Translations under genes and position numbers: made by a program
NCBI GenBank assembly: GCA_964549615.1
Contig: CAZJVP010000088.1
Location: 1 to 64,000, forward strand
Origin: CAYVLA01 sp964549615 [NCBI: uncultured Thermococci archaeon]
Lineage (GTDB): Archaea > CAYQAE01 > CAYVLA01
DNA length: 64,000 nt
Direction of reading: 5' to 3'
Notes under the pieces: model-generated
Told to the model about the DNA's origin: nothing
Database searches by the model: none
Seen by the model: only the letters and a program-made list of their open reading frames with translations
In this document: piece by piece, positions 9,310-18,325 of the stretch
How positions within the stretch are numbered: position 1 is the first letter of the stretch
Layout: each line of letters opens with the position of its first letter

Positions 9310-9415
9310 GCCACCTTTTCGTCCGATCCTGCCACAAGACAAGGCCCAAAAAATCATCAGGGACAAACCCCACGGCCCCATCCCCGCGGCGCGTGGCGAT
9401 GCCTCGAAGACCGTG

Positions 9416-10807
9416 CTAGACGCTGGAGAATCTGGTGGCGCTGGCCTGCCTGTACAGTCTTCTTCGAAGCATTAGCATCCACATCATCACGCCTGAGGCC
9501 ATGACAGTCCCCGTGACCGCGAACCACTCCACAAGATACACCCAGGCAAGGGCCCTGTCCTTGGCCTTCGCAGCGTTGGCGTCCAACCTCGCCCACAACG
9601 CCTCCATCTCCTCAAATATCTGCGCGGCCGCATCGTATTCGTCTCGCCGGTATAGCTCTTCCGCCTTGCTCTCCCTGAGATTGATGGCCTCCAGGTCCCT
9701 GCGCAGGCTAAGTGTATTTGCCCCGTACGCCTCAACGAAGTCTAGCAGCGAGATCATCAGGGAAGCCTTGGCAGCGTGGAGGTTGATCTCGCCCCTCAAC
9801 CTGTGCGCCCTGTAAACGTCCTCGGGGATAGGCTTGTCCACGGCGAAGTACACGAGATAGATGAGGAAGTCCTGGTACCAAGCCCAGCCGCGCCGGATGC
9901 CATCGTGGACGGGTGTGGTGCCCATGCTTCCGAACACCTCGGTTTCGCCGACCACCTTTCCCTTCCCCGACCTCCAACAAGCCATCCAAGGAAACGCCGT
10001 ATCGCCGGACACGGCCTCGGCTATGGTGGTCGACCCCTCCTTTGGAGCCACCCTGTTCAGAAGCTCGATGGGGCTCGTCTCCCTCCAGGGGATTCGGGCA
10101 AGCGGGTGGTAGGGATCCGAAAAGGTGCGCTTGTAGGTGCCGGAGCCGGTGAACGGGTTATACCCGGGAAGCGAGGCGTAGGGCAGGATCGCGTCCAACA
10201 TCGTATCGCCCCATGACGGGTAGTCCCCCTCACCGCCGCCCCCCCACGATGCGTCGCCGCCCCACATGCCGAAGGACATCCCCTCATCCCTAACTCCCCT
10301 CACGAACCACGAAATCCATTTCGCGTCGAAGTGTATCACGGTCTCCACGTAATGGCCAACTGGCGCATCGTGCATGACGACGATGTCCCTCTCCGCGAGC
10401 ATCTGGTTCATCGTCCTAGGCATGTAGATCCTCATCCGCCTGTTGAGGTCGTCGGCATCGATATAGCCCTTGCCCATGGAGAATGTGTCCGGCATGGGGA
10501 CGCCAAGCACGTTTATCGACGGGTCGGCGTCCATCATTTTGTCGAACCTTGACCGGTAGCAGGCCCACCGAGATATGTAGAGCACGTCCACCCTCTCAGG
10601 ATCCCCCGCACCCAGCCCTATGCCCGATGAAGAGGGCGCGACAAGAAGGCAAAGGATGGACAACGCCCCAATCCAACCACTCTTCGTCGCGCCGCGGGAT
10701 CCCTGCGCATAGGCGGTCCTCGCCGAAGGCCTTCGTACGGCGGATCGGTCAATTGCATGAACCCGTGCGTCCCAAGATGGCATATCTGTCACCCGTCGTT
10801 TACCCAA
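9416..10807 (-). CDS. Secreted ThuA-like membrane-anchored protein, stand-alone A-family paralogue
   Basis: 463 residues. A basic N-terminus of about 43 residues precedes a hydrophobic signal segment (WIGALSILCLLVAPSSS). The ectodomain has RIYMPRTMNQMLAERDIVVM, a GMWGGDASWGGGG loop at the elbow position, APKEGSTTIAEA and a late WRSGKGKVVGE strand. A helical segment after EAYGANTLSLR (about 365-425) leads to the C-terminal membrane helix and the tail LRRRLYRQASATRF. The family signature is shared with genes at 2199, 13847, 18592 and 21496. The start overlaps the stop of the upstream ZIP transporter by 8 nt, suggesting co-transcription. The long basic N-terminus may mean that a later start is used. 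Function unknown. Confidence 0.55.
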   Translation of the reverse strand: MGKRRVTDMPSWDARVHAIDRSAVRRPSARTAYAQGSRGATKSGWIGALSILCLLVAPSSSGIGLGAGDPERVDVLYISRWACYRSRFDKMMDADPSINVLGVPMPDTFSMGKGYIDADDLNRRMRIYMPRTMNQMLAERDIVVMHDAPVGHYVETVIHFDAKWISWFVRGVRDEGMSFGMWGGDASWGGGGEGDYPSWGDTMLDAILPYASLPGYNPFTGSGTYKRTFSDPYHPLARIPWRETSPIELLNRVAPKEGSTTIAEAVSGDTAFPWMACWRSGKGKVVGETEVFGSMGTTPVHDGIRRGWAWYQDFLIYLVYFAVDKPIPEDVYRAHRLRGEINLHAAKASLMISLLDFVEAYGANTLSLRRDLEAINLRESKAEELYRRDEYDAAAQIFEEMEALWARLDANAAKAKDRALAWVYLVEWFAVTGTVMASGVMMWMLMLRRRLYRQASATRFSSV

Positions 10808-11549
10808 AGATGGTGTCGAGGAACATCATGAGTGCAAAGCCTGCCATGAAACCCCACGTCGCCTCAAGCTCGTGTCCCTTCCGGTGGCTCTCCGGGATCA
10901 TCTCGTGGCTCACCACGAAAGCCATCGCGCCGCCCGCGAAGGCAAGCCCCGCAGGCAGGAGGGGCCGGGCCACCGCCACTATCGATACGCCGATCAGGCC
11001 TCCCACCGGCTCGACCATGCCGGTCAGGCCAGCGTACCACACGGCCTTAGACGCGCCGAGCCCTTCCCTGACCAACGGGAACGCCACCGCGGAGCCTTCA
11101 GGGATGTTCTGGAGCGCTATCGCGGTTGCGATTACGATGCCTGCCGCGATGTCCCCACCGCCAAAGCTCACCCCAACGGCAAGGCCCTCGGGAAAGTTGT
11201 GGATCGTGATGGCCAGGATGAGCAGGCTCACTCCCGAAAGATTCGAAGAAGGGCCGGCTGGCCCCTTGACGAGGTGGGCGTGGGGAACGTACCTGTCCAA
11301 GCCGTATACCATGACGCCTCCCATGAGGAAGCCGATCACCGCGACCGCGACGCCGCCCAGGCGTATGGCTGGAACCAAGAGGCTGAAGGCGGTCGCGGCC
11401 AGCATAACCCCAGCCGCAAAACCTAGCATCGTATCGAGGGTGCGGTGCGAGACCTCCTTTATGAACAGGACAGGCAGGGCGCCTAGGCTAGTCGCAAGGC
11501 CTGCTAAGAGGCTTGCGATCGCACCCAGCATAATGGGGCCGGCCGTCAC
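10800..11549 (-). CDS. ZIP-family divalent metal transporter
   Basis: 249 residues with about eight membrane helices. The HNFPEGLAVGVSFGGGD motif in helix 4 and QNIPEGSAVAFPL in helix 5 are the paired metal-binding signatures of the ZIP (ZupT/GufA-like) family, which imports zinc or other divalent cations. A histidine-containing loop (VPHAHLVKGPAG) lies between helices 3 and 4. A TATA box centred near 11575 places the transcription start at the GTG at 11549, giving a leaderless start; an ATG at 11531 is the alternative. The downstream ThuA-like gene overlaps it by 8 nt. Substrate specificity cannot be read from the sequence. Confidence 0.85.
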   Translation of the reverse strand: MTAGPIMLGAIASLLAGLATSLGALPVLFIKEVSHRTLDTMLGFAAGVMLAATAFSLLVPAIRLGGVAVAVIGFLMGGVMVYGLDRYVPHAHLVKGPAGPSSNLSGVSLLILAITIHNFPEGLAVGVSFGGGDIAAGIVIATAIALQNIPEGSAVAFPLVREGLGASKAVWYAGLTGMVEPVGGLIGVSIVAVARPLLPAGLAFAGGAMAFVVSHEMIPESHRKGHELEATWGFMAGFALMMFLDTIFG

Positions 11550-11570
11550 GCGGCAGCTTGGAAACGCTGG

Positions 11571-11580
11571 GTTTATAACT
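11571..11580 (-). promoter_or_regulatory. TATA box for the ZIP transporter
   Basis: On the minus strand the sequence reads AGTTATAAAC. Its centre lies about 26 nt upstream of the GTG at 11549, the usual distance for a leaderless archaeal transcript. Confidence 0.5.
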
Positions 11581-12392
11581 TGCCCGATCCTGACCGAAGA
11601 GGAACCTTCCTCCCCAGCTGCCCGTCATCCTGGGCTTGGGCGGACGCCTTGCCATTCTTGCCGAACCCGATCCGAAGAACTAGTTTAGGCGCCAAGGGCA
11701 CCAGTCGGCCACGGCGCGAAAATTTCTCGGAACGTAGAAAGCTGGCGCATCCGTCATCGGTGCCCCGTGCCTAGTCTCTTGCGCTCCTTGCAAGGTTCTG
11801 GAACCTGCCAGCGCTGGAAGGTGCAAGGCATCGCTTTGGGCCGATGAGTCTCGTAGTGTCGCCCCCGCAGCCAAGACGGGCACATGAGGACACCTACCCC
11901 AGCGGCGCGCTCCCACCAAGGGCGATATCGAGAATCTGCTCGGGCAAGCCGAAGTTGCGCGTCCTGCGAATTCAAAGATTGCGTTCGCCCTGATCTAGGC
12001 CCTCATGCGCTCTGCGGCGGCTGGCACGGCTTTGCGAAAATCGATCACGGAGGCAGGGTCAATCCCCTCAAACACTTATCAAGCTACGGCGGTGACCGGC
12101 CAATCCGCACGGAGGCAAAAACTACCATATGGCGGCGCCTTGCCGCTGGAGGACAGCCGAAGCTGCAGGTCCCAAGTCCCAAACACACAGACGATGGGAT
12201 CCGAGCTCCGTCCCTGCCTTCATGAAGTCCTCAAGAGATGGCTCACGATTCCAAACAGCATCAAGCGGCAGAAGTGGCGTGTCCGAATGCCGTCTTTCCC
12301 TGGGCAACAAACTCTACTCGCTTCTTGGCCCGGACATCTACCGAACCTCACAGCGACAGCACAGCTCGTCTCATCGTAGGCGGGGTGAGTAG
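11581..12392. other. Long intergenic stretch with no supported gene
   Basis: About 810 nt between the ZIP promoter and the hydrolase-like gene. Short open frames on both strands show no recognisable protein motif, Shine-Dalgarno or codon pattern like their neighbours. I see no tRNA arm, repeat array or IS end. It may be decayed coding DNA, but nothing identifiable remains. Confidence 0.4.
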
Positions 12393-13439
12393 ATGGGACT
12401 ACGGTCGAGGCTTGCATTTGTTGCCGCGGCTCTCCTGATCGTTCTGCTGGTAAGCTATCTAGCGCAGAAGCGAAAGGCCACCCAAGAGCTCGCGCCGAGC
12501 GATTTCCCATCCTTGCCTGGCAGAGGATTTTTCATGGGGCTTCTTCCCACGCCGGCGCGCAACCAGACGTTTGCCGACGCCTATTTGCAGGCATCGGGGT
12601 GTTGCGATTTCGTGCCCCTGTGGGGCAGGCCAAGCCCCTTCTACGAACTCGCCAATGACATCTCCGGCCCCTGGGGTCGAACATTCTTGGACGAATACAT
12701 ACGACGCAACGGCATGTTCCCCCTGGTTCTCGTTTCCTTCATAGGCCAGAACATGACGCTCAGGACGCCTCCAGACATGCCTGGCTCCACCCTGAGTAGT
12801 GAGGAGTGGAGAAGGGCCTACCGAAAGGCAGTCCTGGATGTCGTCAGGACCGCAAAGCCCCCCTTCATCTGCATCGGGAATGAGGTGAACCGCTGGCATG
12901 AGAGGTACGGCGCAGCGCAGGGCGATCCCAACGGATTTCAAAACTACGTCACTCTGTACGAGGAGCTCTACGATGCGGTGAAGGCCATCTCCCCGCAAAC
13001 CAAGGTCTTCTGCACCTTCTCGCGGGAGATTGTCTCGGAGAATCGAGAGGCTAATCTGAGCGTACTGTCCATGTTCAGCGCTGGGAAAATGGATCTCCTT
13101 GTATTGACGTCCTATCCCTACGCGGTCAAAGGGATCAACAGGCCTTCTGACATTCCGGATGACTACTATCTCAAGGCAGCTGCATGCTTTCCGGGAAAGC
13201 CATTCGGGTTCACCGAGGTGGGTTGGGCAAGTCTGGAACCTTTCGGAGGCGAAAACGGCCAGGCGGACTTCTTAAAGGATCTAACCAGCAGGTTAACGCT
13301 GGATCGTGGATTGGACCTCACCCTCCTCGGATACGCATGGCTCCACGACCTGGATGACAAAGATGCAATCGGCTTGATCTACAGGAACGGCACCGCCAAG
13401 CTAGGATTTGAGGTCTGGCAGAAACTCTTCTCTTCATGA
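12393..13439 (+). CDS. Secreted TIM-barrel glycoside-hydrolase-like protein (clan GH-A type)
   Basis: 348 residues with an N-terminal membrane anchor or signal (about 5-24). Two motifs fit the two catalytic glutamates of clan A glycoside hydrolases: FICIGNEVNRWH (the N-E pair at the end of strand 4, about residue 170) and PFGFTEVGWAS (strand 7 nucleophile, about 275). Length and the order of strands (MDLLVLTSYPYA before the second Glu) match GH53/GH5-like barrels such as endo-galactanases, but I cannot name the family. A GGGGTGAG Shine-Dalgarno sits before the ATG. The surrounding ThuA-like, propeller and esterase genes suggest a role in extracellular carbohydrate handling (inference). Confidence 0.6.
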   Translation: MGLRSRLAFVAAALLIVLLVSYLAQKRKATQELAPSDFPSLPGRGFFMGLLPTPARNQTFADAYLQASGCCDFVPLWGRPSPFYELANDISGPWGRTFLDEYIRRNGMFPLVLVSFIGQNMTLRTPPDMPGSTLSSEEWRRAYRKAVLDVVRTAKPPFICIGNEVNRWHERYGAAQGDPNGFQNYVTLYEELYDAVKAISPQTKVFCTFSREIVSENREANLSVLSMFSAGKMDLLVLTSYPYAVKGINRPSDIPDDYYLKAAACFPGKPFGFTEVGWASLEPFGGENGQADFLKDLTSRLTLDRGLDLTLLGYAWLHDLDDKDAIGLIYRNGTAKLGFEVWQKLFSS

Positions 13440-13792
13440 CGTTCGGAGAGCCCTGTGCGCCCGCCTCGCGCGGCTTTTCTCGGCAAGCAGTAGTCACCTC
13501 GGATCCTTCGCGCGCCGGGCCAGGGAAGCCTCGTAGGGACACACATTCTGGGAATCAACCTGATGAGGTTCTCGCCTGAATCGCAGGATCACTAGCAAGC
13601 ACCGGATCCTGAGCTCGGAGTACTCGATCTCCAGGGATGGGGACCCAGTGAATCCGGGCAAAGGCCATCGCTTTCGTCCTTCTCCACCTTCGATGCCGCC
13701 GACCAAGACTCAGCCCACTTTAAACCTGGGAGAGCCTGATGGCCGATGGACCGAGAACCGGACTCTGGGCGGGACTCCATGGACTCGATACA

Positions 13793-13801
13793 GTTTTATC
13801 C
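13793..13801 (+). promoter_or_regulatory. Possible TATA box for the second A-B-C operon
   Basis: GTTTTATCC about 50 nt upstream of the ATG at 13847 would give a leader of roughly 24 nt. It is a weak match, but it supports the internal ATG at 13847 over the far upstream one at 13739. Confidence 0.3.
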
Positions 13802-13846
13802 CTAACTATCGCGGCCGTGTACGTGAGCGAACCTGCGGGCTGCAGT

Positions 13847-15076
13847 ATGCGAGCGACGATCCTTTTGCTCTCCATGCTAGCTATCTGGGCATTCCCGCCA
13901 CATGCATCGGGCGCGATCTGGGAGAAGGAGTTCCTGCTCATCGGCCAGGTATTTCCCCAGGAATGCCCGGTGCCGGGGTGGCTCGATCAGGAACCGATGC
14001 TCCGCTACACCGTGATACCGACCGATACCGACTCCATGGGCCTGACTGAAGAGGACTCCCGCAGATTCGTCAGGCAGTACTTCCCCCGTACCCAGAAGGA
14101 GTTCAATTCGAGATTCCAGTTCATAGTGATGCCGGACACCAAGATATCCCCCTTCACCGGACAGCAGATAATGTGGATGAAGGAGGGCATGGAGTCCCAC
14201 GGGATCGGGGGGTTCGTCACCGTCGGGGCGGACCTCGCCGGGGCCTACGAATGGCAATGGGTGAACTCCCCCCTCCACGACGTGCTCCCTTCAAGCCTCA
14301 AAGGGCATTACAGGGTGGGCTCAAGCTTCAAGATAGTCATACTGAAGGAGGATCCCCCTGTCCTCTCGATGTTCAGGCAGTACGGCATCGAGAACTTCAT
14401 CGGGAGCTGCCCCTGCTCGCGCAACTATCCCAAGGAAGGCTCCACCGTCTGGGCGGACGCCAAGTACCAAGGCGAGAGCCTCCAGTACCCTTGGCTGACC
14501 GAGTGGAAGCTCGGCACCTCGGGCGGGCACGTATGGGTCGCCTCCGATGACTTGGACCATCAGTGGTGGTGGCCGGGCGGGATGAGGTTCCAGTCCACGA
14601 ACCCCTACTCCGGGGACGTCTTCCTCAACATCATCTACTACTCGGTGGGCAGGGCTCTGCCGGACAACATCAACGTCGTCCATGCCCTGCGAAGGAGCCT
14701 GAGCCTCTACCAGACGCAGAGGCTGATGATCAGGGGCACGATGGACTGGGCAGAGAAGCTTGGAGCCAACGTGAAGAAAGCCGAGGTGGCGCTGGGGAAG
14801 GCCGAGGAGATCTACAAGACGGCCGTCGACCGGTACGCGTCGGGCGAATACGATGAGTCTGCCTCCTATCTTGAACAGGCAATCGCGGCCGCCGAAAGGG
14901 CCCAGGAGGTCGCATACAAGACGAAGGAGGAGGCCATGTTCTACATCTATGCCGTGGAGTGGCTCGTCACCACCGGGGTGCTCCTCCTCAGCGGCTCGGT
15001 GCTCTATTCCCTGATGGTAAGAAGGCGCCTGTATAAGGAGGTTGCCTCGACCGGATTCCGCCGGGCAGGAGAGTGA
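13847..15076 (+). CDS. Secreted ThuA/GATase1-like protein with membrane anchor, triad component A (copy 2)
   Basis: 409 residues from the ATG at 13847, where a clean signal peptide begins (MRATILLLSMLAIWAF); the frame is open upstream to 13739. The ectodomain shares FLLIGQVFPQ[ED]CPVP.W, YFPRTQ, GFVTVGADLAG (elbow without Cys), KEDPPVLSMFR and PKEGSTVWADA with the copy at 2199. Then come a DDLDHQWWWP motif, EKLGANVKKAE and a helical region (about 300-360), one membrane helix and the tail VRRRLYKEVASTGF. The stop overlaps the GTG of the B gene (GTGA), so the two are translationally coupled. The DPP pair corresponds in position to the HPI of ThuA proteins. The role is unknown; the fold assignment is inference. 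Confidence 0.6.
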   Translation: MRATILLLSMLAIWAFPPHASGAIWEKEFLLIGQVFPQECPVPGWLDQEPMLRYTVIPTDTDSMGLTEEDSRRFVRQYFPRTQKEFNSRFQFIVMPDTKISPFTGQQIMWMKEGMESHGIGGFVTVGADLAGAYEWQWVNSPLHDVLPSSLKGHYRVGSSFKIVILKEDPPVLSMFRQYGIENFIGSCPCSRNYPKEGSTVWADAKYQGESLQYPWLTEWKLGTSGGHVWVASDDLDHQWWWPGGMRFQSTNPYSGDVFLNIIYYSVGRALPDNINVVHALRRSLSLYQTQRLMIRGTMDWAEKLGANVKKAEVALGKAEEIYKTAVDRYASGEYDESASYLEQAIAAAERAQEVAYKTKEEAMFYIYAVEWLVTTGVLLLSGSVLYSLMVRRRLYKEVASTGFRRAGE

Positions 15077-15936
15077 GCAGGGTGGTCAGCATCCACGTCA
15101 AGCAGTACATTTCCCTGATTCTCCTAGTGTTGGTTGCCTCAACTGCATGGACGCTGACCACCTATATCTGGCGGGACAGGACGATCAGGCTTCTGGGCAT
15201 GCAGGGAACGGACACGCTATTTGCCGCCGCCCGGGGGGAGAGGATCCTGTCCGTCAAGGTCGCGCCGGAACGGAAGCTCGGGAGCTTAGAGTTCAGATTC
15301 AGATGCCTGATCGAACGCAGCCCGAAGGATGTCCCCATCATGTTGGAGAAGGCGGACACCGTGGACGAGCTGATCCAAGCATGCCGCCCGATCTCGGATC
15401 GTCTGGACTACTTCGCCACCATGGGCGCCGACGAGTATGTCGTTGTCCACGAAGTCTCCCCGCAGAACCTGAAAGGGCACAGGCTGGTGTTCATCGATTT
15501 CGGCCGCATCTACGCCTCGTTGTACACCCCGGAGCACAGCAACGAGTCCCTAACGACCTTCGCCTTTCTTCTGAACGGCACAAACCATCTCGTCGGCTAC
15601 TTCGAGGGGTATTCCGAGATCCTCGTCATGAGGGGGGCACTAGGCAGGTTGCTTGGGCGAGGCGAGATCCTAGACCTGGTCAGGGTTGAATCTGGAAAGG
15701 AGAGGGTCGATTACGTCCCCGAGCCGGGGCCGGGTGAGCTTTCGCTGGAGGAGCTACCGCCCTGGGGCCGGATAGAGTTCCAAGACGTCTCGTCGGATCA
15801 GTACGGCGTCACGATCGTGGTCAAGGAGGGGATGATCGGGGCGGAGAGACTGCTCTTTGTAGTCGAGACGTTCGCAGACGGAAACTGGTATGAAGACGCG
15901 TCAGGATACTGGGTCATCAAGACGAGGAGGATCTAG
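15073..15936 (+). CDS. Membrane-anchored protein of unknown fold, triad component B (copy 2)
   Basis: 287 residues starting with GTG at 15073, which overlaps the A stop by 4 nt and has a GGCAGGAGA Shine-Dalgarno. An N-terminal hydrophobic segment (about 8-28, YISLILLVLVASTAWTL) anchors an extracytoplasmic domain. Blocks conserved with the copy at 1317 are LEFRFRCL, DRLDYFATMGAD, LVFIDFGRIYAS, NESLTTFA, YFEGYSE and the C-terminal VVETFADG...ASGYWVI. No known family is recognised. The stop is followed directly by the ATG of the C gene (TAGATG). Conservation of the tight A-B-C order in both copies argues for a stable complex. Confidence 0.6.
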   Translation: MSRVVSIHVKQYISLILLVLVASTAWTLTTYIWRDRTIRLLGMQGTDTLFAAARGERILSVKVAPERKLGSLEFRFRCLIERSPKDVPIMLEKADTVDELIQACRPISDRLDYFATMGADEYVVVHEVSPQNLKGHRLVFIDFGRIYASLYTPEHSNESLTTFAFLLNGTNHLVGYFEGYSEILVMRGALGRLLGRGEILDLVRVESGKERVDYVPEPGPGELSLEELPPWGRIEFQDVSSDQYGVTIVVKEGMIGAERLLFVVETFADGNWYEDASGYWVIKTRRI

Positions 15937-16998
15937 ATGAGGGCACCTCGCCTTCTTACGGCGTTGCTGTTGGTCTCGCTCGGCTTTGCGCAGGCATCCT
16001 GCCAGGTCAAGCCTCTGGTGGTCATCGCGTGCTTCGATGGTCAGAAGTATCCCCCTGAGTTCTGCCCCAACTACTCGAAGGCCGTCCTTGAATTTGCACG
16101 TGAGGCGATCGGCGACGCATACGGGCCCGAGATCGAAGTTCGGACGGTCGGCGACTGGTTCTTCCTCTTGGACGTCCTGACGCTGCCCAACGTCATCGGC
16201 GGGCTTATTTCCCTCAGGGAAGGCCAGTTCCAGCTGTCGAAGATGCGGCAGGATGACCTGGTTGAAGCCTTCGGCAAGGGGCTGGGGCTGGTCGGCGTGA
16301 ACTTCATGGGATACTACTCCTCGATGGGTCGGGTTTCGGAAGTAGTCTTCCCTCTGAACGGAACCAAGACCGCGCCCGGGAAGGTCGTCAGGGGAACCTA
16401 CGTCACGGCACGGCACACACATGTCAAACTGGTTGACAACCCGGTGACGAGGAACCTGCCCGACACCATCAGCATTCCCGACTCGAGCCTGATTTACCAC
16501 CACCCCATATCCAAGGAGGGTTGGTGGACGCCCCCCGAGGGAAAGATGACCGTCCTTTACGCCTGCACGACCGCAAGCTCCGACGGGCAGGTCCCGTCGG
16601 TCGTGCTGTACGAGCGGGGCAAGGGGAGGTCGGTGACGCTGGCCGGCCTCAGGCACAACGATGCCACGGGGCTGTACCACAAGGACCTGGGCTGGTTCAA
16701 CCACTCCATCAGCCTGCCCGAGGTCAGGCAGCTGCTGGCGGACGCGCTGGTCTATGTCCTCGAGCCGTTTGCAAGCGCCGAACCGCTGAAGGCCAGGATG
16801 GAGGATAGCCTGCTCTTCGTCGAGGAGAGGCTTCAGAGCCTGAAGGCCGAGGTGGAGACTGCGAAGGACTCCGCCCGTCGGTTGAGGAACGAGTCCATGG
16901 CATCAACCCTCGTCGTAATCGCATTGTCGGGCCTGGCGGGGGTGGCCATAGTTTACTTTGGTTTCATCAAAACCACTCCCGGGCCTTCGGGGCGCTGA
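15937..16998 (+). CDS. Secreted, membrane-anchored ThuA-like protein, triad component C (copy 2)
   Basis: 353 residues: signal peptide (about 1-23), ectodomain, a helical linker with heptad-like spacing (EERLQSLKAEVETAKDSA, about 297-320) and a C-terminal membrane helix (about 325-345). Motifs shared with the copy at 270 are VVIACFDGQKYP, VGDWFFLLDVLTLPNVIG, GLGLVGVNFMGYY, ARHTHVKLVDNPVTRNLPD and GRSVTLAGLRHND. The HVKLVDNPVTRNLPD block resembles the region around HPIT.GLP in ThuA-like domains, where a ligand site lies in known structures. Function unknown; it would be held on the outer face beside A and B. Confidence 0.6.
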   Translation: MRAPRLLTALLLVSLGFAQASCQVKPLVVIACFDGQKYPPEFCPNYSKAVLEFAREAIGDAYGPEIEVRTVGDWFFLLDVLTLPNVIGGLISLREGQFQLSKMRQDDLVEAFGKGLGLVGVNFMGYYSSMGRVSEVVFPLNGTKTAPGKVVRGTYVTARHTHVKLVDNPVTRNLPDTISIPDSSLIYHHPISKEGWWTPPEGKMTVLYACTTASSDGQVPSVVLYERGKGRSVTLAGLRHNDATGLYHKDLGWFNHSISLPEVRQLLADALVYVLEPFASAEPLKARMEDSLLFVEERLQSLKAEVETAKDSARRLRNESMASTLVVIALSGLAGVAIVYFGFIKTTPGPSGR

Positions 16999-17657
16999 GT
17001 TGCGGTTGCTTCGCCGACCCTCTTGGACCCGGCACAGTTCCCACGTCGCCGCCGCGATGACGACCTCAGCCTTGTGATCGTTGTCGGGGTCCGGTGCACA
17101 GATGAAACGCAGGAGCTCATCTGCGACCTTCCACCTCTCCACGCCTTCAGCGGTGAAGCGCTAGAGGTCTCGAGCAGACGTGTGAGGAAGTGATATTTCG
17201 CGATTAAGGATTCCGGCAGCACTGCCAAGCCGGAGCGGCGCAGCATCCGGCGCCGATCTCCTCTTGTGTGGGGATTCGAGCAGCGAGGATCGACGCCTCC
17301 TCACATGACGAATTGTCTGCTCGGCGAGCAACCCAGCCCTCTTAGAGATTGCCTCACCGACCGGATTGGATGACCATGGCTCCGGCTAAGCGGACCCGCG
17401 TCATGCCCGAGCATGGGCATCACTCAGGTGTCCTCGTTGCCCCTGTCTGCATCCCTTTGCAAATCCCAGGCAGCGCCCAAGCATCGTTGCTGGCGAGAGG
17501 AGCTGCGCGATTCCTGCCTCACGGCGCCCGCCTGGCTTCAAAGCAGACCTACCCTTAACCCCCACGGGACAGGCCCATCGCCTTCGGAAACTCGCCGGAG
17601 AGTAAGATTTTTACGGAGGTAAGTCGAAAAAGGTTTGTAAGACGGCGGGGAGAATCC
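16999..17657. other. Intergenic region with degraded sequence
   Basis: About 660 nt between the second triad and a toxin-antitoxin pair. The only recognisable piece is a possible FG-GAP relic on the minus strand near 17010-17160. The 3' end carries a purine-rich segment (TTTACGGAGGTAAG near 17610) leading into the antitoxin gene. No RNA gene is seen. Confidence 0.4.
17010..17160 (-). pseudogene. Possible relic of an FG-GAP/propeller gene
   Basis: Reading the minus strand gives FTAEGVERWKVADEL, then a DPDNDHKAEVVIAA stretch. This matches the pattern of FG-GAP repeats (G.E.W...D, then D.D.DG..E[VI][VI]IA). The frame has no start or flanking repeats and is bounded by a stop just upstream. It could be chance, but the two halves of the motif lie at the right spacing. 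Confidence 0.3.
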
Positions 17658-17906
17658 TTGCTGGAGGAATCAACGGTAACTTCAAAGCATCAGGTGACCA
17701 TTCCCAAGAGGATCCGGGAGAAGACCGGGATCGAAGTGGGTGATACCCTCCTTTTCGAGGCCAGAGGGGACCATGTGCTCGTCAGGAAGAAGGGCGTGAG
17801 CAAGCTCGCAGCCGTGCTCCCCCTGGCACAGCACGGCAAACTGGTTGCGGATGTACATGAATGGCGTGAGATCGCCAAGCGAAAGGCATTGAGGGATGCG
17901 GGTTGA
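17658..17906 (+). CDS. AbrB-family antitoxin (VapB-type)
   Basis: 82 residues from a TTG at 17658. Residues 4-48 form a SpoVT/AbrB swapped-hairpin DNA-binding domain (VTSKHQVTIPKRIREKTG, GDTLLFEARGDHVLVRK). The C-terminal third (DVHEWREIAKRKALRDAG) would wrap the cognate toxin. The stop overlaps the start of the PIN toxin by 4 nt (TTGA). Such antitoxins usually repress their own promoter together with the toxin. Confidence 0.8.
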   Translation: MLEESTVTSKHQVTIPKRIREKTGIEVGDTLLFEARGDHVLVRKKGVSKLAAVLPLAQHGKLVADVHEWREIAKRKALRDAG

Positions 17907-18325
17907 GACTCTTCCTTGACGCGAACATCTTCCTCAGAGCCATCCTGGGTGACATGCCGGAGAAGGCCGGGGACTGCCTCAAGCTCTTCCAGCTAATAGA
18001 CGACAGGAAACACGAGGCATACACCTCCATGCTCGCGCTCAATGAGACCTTATGGGTTCTTGAGGGTCTGGAGGTGCCGGCGGAGGAAATAGCCGCAAGG
18101 ATACTCGCAATTGCCCGATCACGCGTAGAGATCCTGCCATCGGCGAACCGCGATTCGGTCGAGGAGGCGATGGAGCTCTACGGCAGACAGAGGGTTGACT
18201 TCCAGGATGCGCTGAACGCCATCACCGCCAGAAAGGCGGGCGTCGGCATGATCATCAGCTACGACAAGCATTTCGATCGTATCGAGTTCGTCGAAAGAAG
18301 GGAGCCTGACGAGGTCCTCGACTGA
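17903..18325 (+). CDS. PIN-domain ribonuclease toxin (VapC-type)
   Basis: 140 residues starting at a TTG that overlaps the antitoxin stop. The PIN acidic site is complete: D6 in LFLDANIFLR, E48 in ALNETLWVLE, D98 in VDFQDALNAI and D118 in ISYDKHF. VapC toxins cleave specific RNAs with Mg2+ or Mn2+ and are held inactive by the antitoxin. With an intact active site and antitoxin, this module looks functional. Confidence 0.8.
   Translation: MRLFLDANIFLRAILGDMPEKAGDCLKLFQLIDDRKHEAYTSMLALNETLWVLEGLEVPAEEIAARILAIARSRVEILPSANRDSVEEAMELYGRQRVDFQDALNAITARKAGVGMIISYDKHFDRIEFVERREPDEVLD

Noticed and set aside
11680-12392. Several 60-120 residue frames between the ZIP and hydrolase-like genes
   Set aside because: They overlap each other on both strands, lack start signals, and no translation resembles a protein domain.
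17241-17300. GGATTCGAG-like sequence resembling a tRNA T loop
   Set aside because: No matching T stem, acceptor stem or D arm could be drawn around it.
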